A DNA stretch of 46,798 nucleotides from Candidatus Corynebacterium avicola (GTDB lineage Bacteria; Actinomycetota; Actinomycetes; Mycobacteriales; Mycobacteriaceae), in assembly GCA_019114135.1 (NCBI GenBank), contig DXGC01000021.1:1-46798 (forward strand), written 5' to 3'. Of this stretch, positions 8,386 through 15,503 are shown one piece after another (positions within the stretch are counted from its first letter, which is position 1; each line of letters opens with the position of its first letter). The notes beneath the pieces were generated by a model. It ran no database searches, had not been told where the DNA came from, and saw nothing but the letters and a program-made list of their open reading frames with translations. The translations under genes and the position numbers were made by a program.

Positions 8386-8760
8386 ATGAAGTACGTGATC
8401 CTCATCCACTCGAACCCCCAGCCCTGGGGTCACCCCACCGGTGACTACCTCGCCGAGTACCAGGACCTTACACAGGAGCAGCGCGACGCCATTGACAGCG
8501 ACTTCGAGAAGCTGCTGGGACAAATGCAGGAGCGCGGCGAACTGCTCGGCGGTGAGGCGCTCGGCGATCCGACGTCCTCGAAGCTCTACAACTGGAGCTC
8601 GGGGGAGGCGACGTCCAATGACGGCCCGTATGCGGAGAGTAACGAGCACCTCGCCGGATTCTTCACCATCGACGTCGAGTCGCAGGATCGTGCCGAGGAG
8701 GTCGCCGCCGGGTTCGCCGGGCCGGGTGAGACCGTCGAACTGCGGCCGATCATGGGGTAG
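8386..8760 (+). CDS. YCII-related / DGPF domain protein
   Basis: A 124-residue YCII-fold (dimeric alpha-beta barrel) protein. It begins MKYVILIHSNP and carries the family motif in the form SNDGPYAESNEHLAGFFTIDV (DGPF with Tyr for Phe), then ERP-like VELRPIMG at the end. Such proteins are the standard partners of ECF42 sigma factors, but their molecular role is not established. The start was chosen from the AAAGGAAG ribosome binding site 5 nt before ATG 8386; an upstream in-frame ATG (8353) lacks one. The sigma-esterase gene follows after 14 nt, so the two are co-transcribed from the predicted ECF42 promoter. Confidence 0.88.
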   Translation: MKYVILIHSNPQPWGHPTGDYLAEYQDLTQEQRDAIDSDFEKLLGQMQERGELLGGEALGDPTSSKLYNWSSGEATSNDGPYAESNEHLAGFFTIDVESQDRAEEVAAGFAGPGETVELRPIMG

Positions 8761-8774
8761 GGGACGTCGGCACA

Positions 8775-11579
8775 ATGACGGACGAGGCGAGCGAGGACAT
8801 CTGGCGGCGTGAGACGCCCCATGTCCTCGCTGCTCTCGTCCGCCGGTACGGCGATCTGGCCCGCTGCGAGGACGCGGTGCAGGAGGCACTCCTGGTGGCA
8901 GCCGACGAGTGGCCCGACACCGGGGTGCCGGACAAGCCCCGTGGGTGGCTGCTGCGGGTGGCGTCCCGACGCTTCATCGACATGCTTCGCCAGGACACCT
9001 CCCGGCGGGACAGGGAGGAACGCTCGGCGCGGCTGGACAGCCTGGACCGGACGGCCGGAGTGGCCGGTCTCCCGGACGCGGTCGAGGACGAGGACTCCAC
9101 GCTCGAGGTGCTCACGTTGTGCTGCCACCCGGCACTCAGCGTGGAAGCGCAGGTGACCCTGGCCTTGCGCGCGGTGCTCGGATTGACGACTCAGCAGATC
9201 GCGGAGGTGTACGTGATCCCCGCGTCCACGGCGGGGCAACGGATCAGCCGGGCGAAGGCCACGATCGACAGGAACTACCGGGAGTTCCCGACCCCGGAGT
9301 CCACCGCGGATCGTGTCCAGTCCCTGATGCACGCCCTCTACCTGATGTTCACGGCAGGCTACGGTCGCTCCACCGGTGAGGGGCTTCTCGACCAGGAGCT
9401 GACGGGGGAAGCGATCCGACTCGCGCGGCTGCTTGATGATTACGTCCCTGACGATCCCGAGACCGCGGGCCTCCTCGCCCTGATGCTGCTCAGCGATGCG
9501 CGGCGTCCGGCACGCATATCGGCCGAGGGGGAACTGGTTCCGTTGAAGCAGCAGGACCGGACGCTCTGGGACCGCGCGAAGATCGATGAAGGTGTGGAGC
9601 TGGTCGAGACTGCGCTGCCCAGCGGACCGGTTGGTCCGTACCAGCTGCAGGCAGCGATCGCCGCGGTGCACTGCGAATCCCCTGACTGGCCGAGCACTGA
9701 CTGGGAGCAGATCGTGATGCTCTACGAGATGCTGGTGAGGGTGGCTCCCTCACCGGTGGTGACGATGAACCTCGCCGTCGCGGTGAACGAGGTGCGGGGC
9801 CCGGAGGCGGCGTTGTCCTTGGTCGAACCGCTCCTGGATGACCAGCGGTTGGGTCGCAGTCACCGACTCCACGCCGTCCGTGCACATCTCCTTGAGGAAT
9901 GCGGTCGACGGGAGGAGGCGCTCGAGTCGTACCGGACGGCGGGTTCGCTGTGCACCAGCATTCCCGAGCAACGCCACATCAACCGGGAGATCGGGCGCTT
10001 GCAGGATTTCTGGCAGGGTGGTGCCATGACTCCGCAGCACTCTCCAGGCTCTTCAGCAGCCGACTCCCCAGAGGTATCGATCGAGACAGGGAGGGTCAGA
10101 GGTATCTGGCGCGGCGAGTCCGCGGCCTTTCTCGGCATCCCTTACGCTGAACCGCCCGTCGGTGACCTGCGCTTCAGTGCGCCGGTCCCACACGGTTCCT
10201 GGGATGGCGTGCGGGACGCGACCACGCACGGGGCAACGCCCCAGCGTCGGCTGTTCTCCACGTCCCCGACGATCCCCGAAGCGGTCGTAGACGGTGATTC
10301 CCGGTTGAACGTGAACGTCTTCACCCCGGCCCCCGGTGACGACACTGCGAAACTTCCGGTCTTCGTGTGGCTCCACGGTGGCGCCTTCCTCGAAGGATCC
10401 CCGTCGAGCCCCTGGTACGACGGCCGGTCGTTCAACCGGGACGGGATCGTCACGGTGAATGTCGCCTACCGTCTCGGGGTCGACGGCTTCGGTGCCGTGG
10501 GGGAGGACGACCGAACCGGCAGGGTGAACCGCGGTCTGCTGGACCAGGTCGCGGCGCTGGAATGGGTCCAGCGCAATATCGCGCAGTTCGGCGGTGACCC
10601 GGACCAGGTCACCATCGGTGGCCAGAGCGCCGGCGGCACGTCCGTCCTGGACCTTCTCGCGGTGCCGGCAACCGAGGGGCTGTTCCACCGGGCGATCGCG
10701 CAGTCTCCGGCGGTCAATGACATTCCCGTCGAGGAGGTCGACAAGTATTCGGAGCGGTTGGCGGACACGCTGGGTATCGAGCACACGCTGGAGGGATGGC
10801 GCTCACTGCCCGAGGAGAAGATCTGCGACGTCGAGAGCGACGGCGACGCATACGGCGGCACGAGCCCCTTCGGGCGGCCGGAGCCCGTGGACATCGTGCC
10901 GACGATCCGGGCGGTGCGAGGAGGGCATCCGGGGGTGGTGTCAATGAAGTGGGCACCGGCGGTGGACGGGAAAATCTTCACCGCGTCCGTCGCCGAGGCC
11001 GTCGCAGGTGGTCAGGCTGCCCAGGTGCCGCTGTTGCTGGGCAGGGCCCGCAATGAAACCCCGGTGCCGTCGCCGCGTCCCCGTTCCGAGGTGGAGTCGC
11101 AGCTTCAGGACGCCGGGGTTCCCGACGCTGCGATCGAGCGGTTGGGTGCGGAGTTGGAGATCATCGGCGACCAGTTCGCAGACGCTCAGGTGATGGGCGA
11201 GCTGCTGTTCGGAGTGGGGACGCTGCGGGTCGCCGAAGCGAGGCGCACCGCTGCCGGGCAGGTGCCGGATCATGCCGGGACGTGGCTCTACGACTTTGCA
11301 GGACGAGTCGAGACCGGAAAGGTCAGCCCGCACTGCACGGACATCCCGTACTCCTTCGATGTCTTGGACGCTGACCGGGTGCCACCGGCATCGGGGCCGA
11401 CGCAACCTCTCGCTGATGCGATGCACGGCGACTGGGTTCGGTTCATCAAGGGCGAGGATCCGGAGTGGCCCTCGGTGCAGGACGCTGGCATCCACCAGGC
11501 CCGCGTCTACGATGCCGACGGATCCCACATCGATCCGGGTGCGTATGACCTGACGGCAGGGCTGGCTGGCCTGCAGTAG
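8775..11579 (+). CDS. ECF42-like sigma factor fused in frame to a type B carboxylesterase
   Basis: One uninterrupted 934-codon frame. Residues about 1-75 are sigma region 2 (ARCEDAVQEALLVA, GWLLRVASRRFIDMLRQD) and about 110-170 are region 4 (LGLTTQQIAEVYVIPASTAG). Residues 185-415 are the long helical extension typical of ECF42 (LMHALYLMFTAGYG, YQLQAAIAAVH, LEECGRREEAL). A complete alpha/beta-hydrolase esterase follows from about 435: GIPYAEPPVGDLRF, LHGGAFLEGSP, nucleophile GGQSAGG (Ser618), the RNETP acid region and the HCTDIPYSF histidine. No signal peptide lies at the seam. Met418 (ATG 10026, after a weak AGGGTGG) could start a separate esterase, but no stop codon intervenes. Family lengths suggest that two complete proteins were joined. 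The esterase substrate is unknown. Confidence 0.85.
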   Translation: MTDEASEDIWRRETPHVLAALVRRYGDLARCEDAVQEALLVAADEWPDTGVPDKPRGWLLRVASRRFIDMLRQDTSRRDREERSARLDSLDRTAGVAGLPDAVEDEDSTLEVLTLCCHPALSVEAQVTLALRAVLGLTTQQIAEVYVIPASTAGQRISRAKATIDRNYREFPTPESTADRVQSLMHALYLMFTAGYGRSTGEGLLDQELTGEAIRLARLLDDYVPDDPETAGLLALMLLSDARRPARISAEGELVPLKQQDRTLWDRAKIDEGVELVETALPSGPVGPYQLQAAIAAVHCESPDWPSTDWEQIVMLYEMLVRVAPSPVVTMNLAVAVNEVRGPEAALSLVEPLLDDQRLGRSHRLHAVRAHLLEECGRREEALESYRTAGSLCTSIPEQRHINREIGRLQDFWQGGAMTPQHSPGSSAADSPEVSIETGRVRGIWRGESAAFLGIPYAEPPVGDLRFSAPVPHGSWDGVRDATTHGATPQRRLFSTSPTIPEAVVDGDSRLNVNVFTPAPGDDTAKLPVFVWLHGGAFLEGSPSSPWYDGRSFNRDGIVTVNVAYRLGVDGFGAVGEDDRTGRVNRGLLDQVAALEWVQRNIAQFGGDPDQVTIGGQSAGGTSVLDLLAVPATEGLFHRAIAQSPAVNDIPVEEVDKYSERLADTLGIEHTLEGWRSLPEEKICDVESDGDAYGGTSPFGRPEPVDIVPTIRAVRGGHPGVVSMKWAPAVDGKIFTASVAEAVAGGQAAQVPLLLGRARNETPVPSPRPRSEVESQLQDAGVPDAAIERLGAELEIIGDQFADAQVMGELLFGVGTLRVAEARRTAAGQVPDHAGTWLYDFAGRVETGKVSPHCTDIPYSFDVLDADRVPPASGPTQPLADAMHGDWVRFIKGEDPEWPSVQDAGIHQARVYDADGSHIDPGAYDLTAGLAGLQ

Positions 11580-11594
11580 CCGTCGCTGGCTCGG

Positions 11595-11600
11595 TATTCT
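11595..11600 (+). promoter_or_regulatory. Putative -10 box of the cyclase-ASCH gene
   Basis: TATTCT fits TANNNT and ends 7 nt before ATG 11608. No ribosome binding site is visible. This suggests an independent leaderless transcript starting just after the sigma-esterase stop. Confidence 0.45.
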
Positions 11601-11607
11601 CGCGCCT

Positions 11608-12687
11608 ATGGCCAGCACCGGAGACGCGCACTTCACCGAACACTTCGACCTCACCTACCCGCTCACCACCGGAATGCCGGTCTACCCAGGGGATCCCGAG
11701 GTGCAGGTTGACGAGGTCCTTTCGGTAGCGGAAGTCGGTTGCTCGGTGCGCTCCCTGCAGCTCGGCACACATTCCGGGACACACGTGGACGCCCCGTCAC
11801 ACGTCATTGACGGTGGAAGGACCATCGACCAGGTCGCGCCGTCGGAGCTCATGGGGGACGCCGTGGTGATCCACCTTCCGGGTCTGGAGCCGGGACAGCA
11901 GATCCACCTGGGAGAACTGCTCTCTGCGATGCCCGTCGTGGACTGTCGAATCGTTCTGCTGGCCACCGGGTGGGACCGGTACTGGGGAACCGAGGACTAC
12001 CTGCGTCATCCCGGACTGGCAGAGGGGGCGGCGGTCGCTCTGGTGGATGCCGGTGTACAGATCCTCGGGGTGGACATGGCGTCCCCGGACAGAAGCGACG
12101 GGTCGGACGGACTGGCGGCGCACAAGGTTCTTCTCGGGGCGGACTGCCTGATCATCGAGAACCTTCGTGGCCTCACCGACCTGCCGTCACGGGTCGAGTT
12201 CACCGCTCTGCCAATGAGTATCGGGGGCGGTGACGGTGCTCCCGTCCGCGCGGTGGCGAGTCCGATGACACGCTGGTCGATCGGGGAGTACGCCTTCCCG
12301 GGAGAGATGCGTGACCAGCTCATCGAGGCGATCCTCGATGGTGGGAAGACTACGACGACATCGCTGTTGGAGGAGTACCGGGTTTCCGGTGAGCCGCTGC
12401 CGAGACCGGGAGACCGAGAGATTCTGATCAACTCCGACGGCACGGCGAACGGAGTCCTGGCGATCACCGATGTCCGTATCTGCCGTCTCGACGAGGTGAC
12501 GGAGGAGCATGCCCGGGGAGAGGGGGAGGGCTACGAGTCCGTGGCGGAATGGCGCAGCGGGCACGAGCTGTTCTGGATTTCCCCGGAGTTCCAGGAGGCG
12601 AATCCGGGCCTCGTCATCGGTGATGAGACCGAGGTGGTGTGCACCCGTTTCGAGTTCCTGGCGTCTTTGTCCGGGGAGGACGACTGA
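11608..12687 (+). CDS. Cyclase (KynB-like metal hydrolase) fused to an ASCH domain
   Basis: A 359-residue two-domain protein. Residues 1-~215 are a cyclase/kynurenine-formamidase-like metallohydrolase: DLTYPLTTGMPVYPGDP, the metal motif HSGTHVDAPSH (His55, His59, Asp61, His65), and the GGGDGAPVRAVA end. From Met220 the sequence is an ASCH (PUA-like) domain: WSIGEYAFPGEMRDQLIEAI, GGKTTTTS, LPRPGDREIL, then EGEGYESVAEWRSGHELFW and VVCTRFEFL. The first family hydrolyses amides or lactones; ASCH proteins are thought to bind RNA or modified nucleosides, and some are amidohydrolases of acetylated cytidine. Each domain looks full length. I know of no standard protein with this combination. Co-localisation with the ECF42 block may mean a shared role. 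Confidence 0.82.
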   Translation: MASTGDAHFTEHFDLTYPLTTGMPVYPGDPEVQVDEVLSVAEVGCSVRSLQLGTHSGTHVDAPSHVIDGGRTIDQVAPSELMGDAVVIHLPGLEPGQQIHLGELLSAMPVVDCRIVLLATGWDRYWGTEDYLRHPGLAEGAAVALVDAGVQILGVDMASPDRSDGSDGLAAHKVLLGADCLIIENLRGLTDLPSRVEFTALPMSIGGGDGAPVRAVASPMTRWSIGEYAFPGEMRDQLIEAILDGGKTTTTSLLEEYRVSGEPLPRPGDREILINSDGTANGVLAITDVRICRLDEVTEEHARGEGEGYESVAEWRSGHELFWISPEFQEANPGLVIGDETEVVCTRFEFLASLSGEDD

Positions 12688-12708
12688 TCTGGGACTGTCC
12701 AGTGAGGG

Positions 12709-13722
12709 TCAGTCGGGCAGGTTCTCCAGCGCGTCTTCCAGGGAGTCGAGGGCGACCAATCCACCAGCGTAGGTCTCTGCAGTGGTGCCGAAGACGGGCA
12801 GTACCCGACCCGCCTTCACGGCAGGGAGTTCCTGGAATGCTGTCTGGTCGAGAAGTTCCTGGAGCTCGGGAGTGGGTTTGCCGTCCTCTTCCACTGGGTA
12901 AAGGATCGCGTCCATGCCCTCCATGTCACTGATCTTCTCGAAGGAGAGTGCCTCGGAGAACGTTGCACCGTTGTCTTCAGTGTCTGCACCTTCGCCGGGG
13001 AAGGTCAGACCGGCGTCCTCGGGGATGTTGGTGTACCAGCTGCCGGAGTAATGCCGGCCAAATCCGCTCCTGCCTTCATCAGGTTGTGCGACTGCCCCGA
13101 AGTTCATCCCGTCGATCTTGTCCCTGTACTTCTCGTGAAGTTCTTCGGCACGTGCCTCGTACTCGGCCTTCTGGTCGTCGAATGCCCCGGATACGTTGGC
13201 TGCGTCGGTCTGTTGCTGGCCGAACTCCTTCCACTCGGAGGGGGTGAGCGGGCCGAGGGAGAGAGTGGGGGCGATGCTCTGGAGACTTTCCTCATCCACC
13301 TTCTCGAAGTTGCGCAGGGGGACACCGGAGATGATGATGTCCGGTTCCAGTGAGGCGATCTTCTCGTAGTCCATATCCGCCCCCGTACCGACCTTGGGGA
13401 GATCCTCGTAAGTCTGTTCCTGTTCCTCGTTCAGCCCCACCATGCCTTCGTACTCGGCAATGCCGACCAGCGGCGCGTCCGTGGTCAGCAGGGAAGGGAC
13501 GGCCCTGCCGATGGCGACGATGCGCTCCGGCTCCTCCGGAATGTCGAAGGTGCCGTTGTCCGCGGTGAAGGAGCGGGTGCCTGAGTCTGAGCTGGTGCTG
13601 GAGGAATCGGCGTCCTCCGAACTACAGCCGGAGAGCAGTAAGGCGGTTGCCGCGACAACGGCGGTGACGGCGTGGGCCGCGCGCCGACGTCGTGTGTGGG
13701 ACTTTGGGGTCAGAAACGTCAT
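12709..13722 (-). CDS. Iron-siderophore ABC transporter substrate-binding lipoprotein
   Basis: A 337-residue FecB/TroA-like binding protein. The signal peptide has Arg-rich KSHTRRRRA, a hydrophobic core, and the lipobox LLLSGCSS, so it is a lipoprotein anchored by Cys33. A Ser/Asp-rich linker is followed by GTFDIPEEPERIVAIG, IASLEPDIIIS and FQELPAVKAGRVLPV, typical of siderophore-binding folds. No permease or ATPase lies beside it; the closest are the truncated permease and ATPase 5 kb away, which may once have formed one operon with it. Regulation by iron is suggested by the DtxR-like box just upstream. The start lacks a ribosome binding site but has TAACCT 6 nt before ATG. Ligand identity is unknown. 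Confidence 0.88.
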   Translation of the reverse strand: MTFLTPKSHTRRRRAAHAVTAVVAATALLLSGCSSEDADSSSTSSDSGTRSFTADNGTFDIPEEPERIVAIGRAVPSLLTTDAPLVGIAEYEGMVGLNEEQEQTYEDLPKVGTGADMDYEKIASLEPDIIISGVPLRNFEKVDEESLQSIAPTLSLGPLTPSEWKEFGQQQTDAANVSGAFDDQKAEYEARAEELHEKYRDKIDGMNFGAVAQPDEGRSGFGRHYSGSWYTNIPEDAGLTFPGEGADTEDNGATFSEALSFEKISDMEGMDAILYPVEEDGKPTPELQELLDQTAFQELPAVKAGRVLPVFGTTAETYAGGLVALDSLEDALENLPD

Positions 13723-13726
13723 GGCG

Positions 13727-13745
13727 TGAGGTTAGGTCGCCATGG
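13727..13745 (-). promoter_or_regulatory. DtxR-like box overlapping the -10 of the siderophore-binding protein gene
   Basis: On the minus strand the right half reads CCTAACCTCA, 9 of 10 matches to the DtxR half site (11 of 19 overall). It contains the -10 box TAACCT (13729-13734), which ends 6 nt before ATG 13722. A bound repressor would therefore cover the -10 and the start of a leaderless message. Confidence 0.5.
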
Positions 13746-13829
13746 GCCCCGATGACGTGCATGAGGCGACAACATTATGACGCCTTTTCACAATGAGACT
13801 GGCGTTCAGCCGCCCTGCACGGGATCAGC

Positions 13830-14528
13830 TCAGGCCGGTAGCTCGGCAGCAGCCAGGGCGTCCTGAAGCTCCTGGTCGGTGGCTGGACGCCCCGGGCCCA
13901 TCGACAGGATGTCGGTGGGGTTGGCGTCCGGCGTGAGGTACGGGAGGCCGTAGGCGGGCTGGCCGTTGTCGAAGCGACGACCCTCGGACAGCGGGCCGAC
14001 GTCGAGCGTGTTGTAGCCGAGGGAGCCGAGAAAGCTCGTGACCTCGGCCTTGGCGTCCTCGTCGTCACCGGCGATAACCAGCGAGGTGCGCTCCGCGCTG
14101 TCGGCCGGGCGGGCCAGGTTGCCCAGGTGGGCGAAGTTGATGTTGTTGAACGCCTTGACCACGGAGGAGTCCGGCAACCGGTCCTGAAGGTAGGCGGAGG
14201 TGGTGACCTCACGGTTGTCGAGCGCGTCGATGTGGCCGTCGCGCTGCCAGTAGTAGTTGGAGGTGTCGATGACGGTCTTACCTGCCAACGGCTCGGTGGG
14301 GATGTCGGCCAGTGCGCCGAGCGGGACGCTGACCACCACGATGTCGCCGGCCTCCGCAGCCTCGGCCGGGGTGGCGGCGCGGGCGTTCGGTCCAAGTGCC
14401 GCGATCAGGGGCAGCAGTGTGCGGGGTTCGCGGGAGTTCGACAGGACGACATGGTGGCCACCCTGGACGGCGAGACGTGCGACGGTTGCTCCGATGAGTC
14501 CGGAGCCGATGATTCCAATAGTGCTCAT
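13830..14528 (-). CDS. NADPH-dependent F420 reductase-like NAD(P)-binding oxidoreductase
   Basis: A 232-residue Rossmann protein of the F420:NADP-oxidoreductase-like / ProC-like group. It starts with GIIGSGLIGATVARLAVQGG (dinucleotide-binding GxGxxG) followed by LSNSREP, where Ser/Arg suit the NADPH 2'-phosphate. Then come VVVSVPLGAL, the VIDTSNYYW segment, VKAFNNINF and SLVIAGDDEDAK. The electron partner in corynebacteria is unknown, since the family also contains enzymes that do not use F420. Upstream, TAAGTT (14538-14543) ends 9 nt before the ATG and may be a -10 box. It lies downstream of the nucleotidyltransferase gene in the same direction, with 72 bp between them. Confidence 0.85.
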   Translation of the reverse strand: MSTIGIIGSGLIGATVARLAVQGGHHVVLSNSREPRTLLPLIAALGPNARAATPAEAAEAGDIVVVSVPLGALADIPTEPLAGKTVIDTSNYYWQRDGHIDALDNREVTTSAYLQDRLPDSSVVKAFNNINFAHLGNLARPADSAERTSLVIAGDDEDAKAEVTSFLGSLGYNTLDVGPLSEGRRFDNGQPAYGLPYLTPDANPTDILSMGPGRPATDQELQDALAAAELPA

Positions 14529-14600
14529 GCCATAGGCAACTTATGGGGTTGAGCGTGTATTCCCCGCAGGTAATTGGGGTGTGGACGAACGCGCACGGAA

Positions 14601-15416
14601 TCAAGCGTCCGCGATGATCTCCCGCATTGCGACCACGGTCATCTCACGCCACTGTTCCCGCGGCGGGTCGGTCGGGATGTCCTGCTGTCGGAGATGCGCC
14701 AGCGCCACATGGAGGATCGGTGCGTGCTGTGGGAAGGCGTCCAGGGCGTAGTCGCCGGCGGCGTCTTTGCTGATGATGTCGCCGGTGGACAGGGTGGCAT
14801 GCATCCGTGCGGGGCCGAGCAGGCACCACTCCACCCGGGACGCCCGGAAGGGCAGTCGTCCGTGTTCGGCCTTATCGGCCAGCGAGGTCCAGTAGAACTG
14901 CAGGTTCTTCCGGACCCAGGGTTTCAGTCGGTCAGGCTCGGGGTCGAGACCCCATTCCGCGACGTCTCGACCGCGAACAGTGATGCCGCCGTTGACCAGC
15001 TCGTGCCACACGACCGGGTTCACGTCGAAGGACCCCTGTGGCTGGAACAACTCCCCGACATGTGAGGCGACCGGGCGGAGCTGACTCACCGGCAATCTCA
15101 GCTCACTATTCCAGACAAAGGACACATTGCAGGTCGCGGATACACCCAGGCCGCGGACCAGCCGACCGAGGATCCGTGGCCCCTGGGACAGGTGCAGCAG
15201 CCGCAGTCGCGGGATCAGGTCCCTGCGTCCCCGCCACTGATCGTCGAGCACCGCCACCAGGTCGATGTCGCTGGCGCCGTCCCGGTACGCCCCGAGAGCC
15301 GTGGACCCGGCGACCGCGAGGTCGGTGCCCGCGCCGGGGAGCAGACGGTCCGCCGCTGCCAGGTAGGACGTCACTGCCCGGTCGATGGAGGCGGGGAGCG
15401 GGGCGTTGGGCGGCAT
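14601..15416 (-). CDS. Nucleotidyltransferase, aminoglycoside-adenylyltransferase-like
   Basis: A 271-residue protein with a Pol-beta-type nucleotidyltransferase core, AVAGSTALGAYRDGASDIDL (GS...SDxD, about residues 33-52), then a further Asp-containing strand VAVLDD. The C-terminal helical part includes WHELVNGGITVRGRD and GPARMHATLSTGDIISKDAAGDYAL, which resembles the ANT(3'')-like / DUF4111 group. Relatives adenylylate aminoglycosides or unknown targets; resistance cannot be claimed from the sequence. The frame continues far upstream, but that part is antisense to nadE and not real. ATG 15416 is supported by TATCCT ending 6 nt upstream. Divergent from nadE across 87 bp. Confidence 0.8.
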   Translation of the reverse strand: MPPNAPLPASIDRAVTSYLAAADRLLPGAGTDLAVAGSTALGAYRDGASDIDLVAVLDDQWRGRRDLIPRLRLLHLSQGPRILGRLVRGLGVSATCNVSFVWNSELRLPVSQLRPVASHVGELFQPQGSFDVNPVVWHELVNGGITVRGRDVAEWGLDPEPDRLKPWVRKNLQFYWTSLADKAEHGRLPFRASRVEWCLLGPARMHATLSTGDIISKDAAGDYALDAFPQHAPILHVALAHLRQQDIPTDPPREQWREMTVVAMREIIADA

Positions 15417-15422
15417 GTGGCC

Positions 15423-15428
15423 AGGATA
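15423..15428 (-). promoter_or_regulatory. Putative -10 box of the nucleotidyltransferase gene
   Basis: TATCCT on the minus strand ends 6 nt before ATG 15416, with no ribosome binding site between. On the other strand CAGACT (15491-15496) ends 7 nt before the nadE ATG and may be a weaker -10 box for nadE. Confidence 0.5.
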
Positions 15429-15503
15429 GTGGCGGACTGGCTGTCGCCGCGCCGAAGCGGCTAGGGGACCTGCAATGGAGCCTGACCTGGCAGACTGGGA
15501 CAC

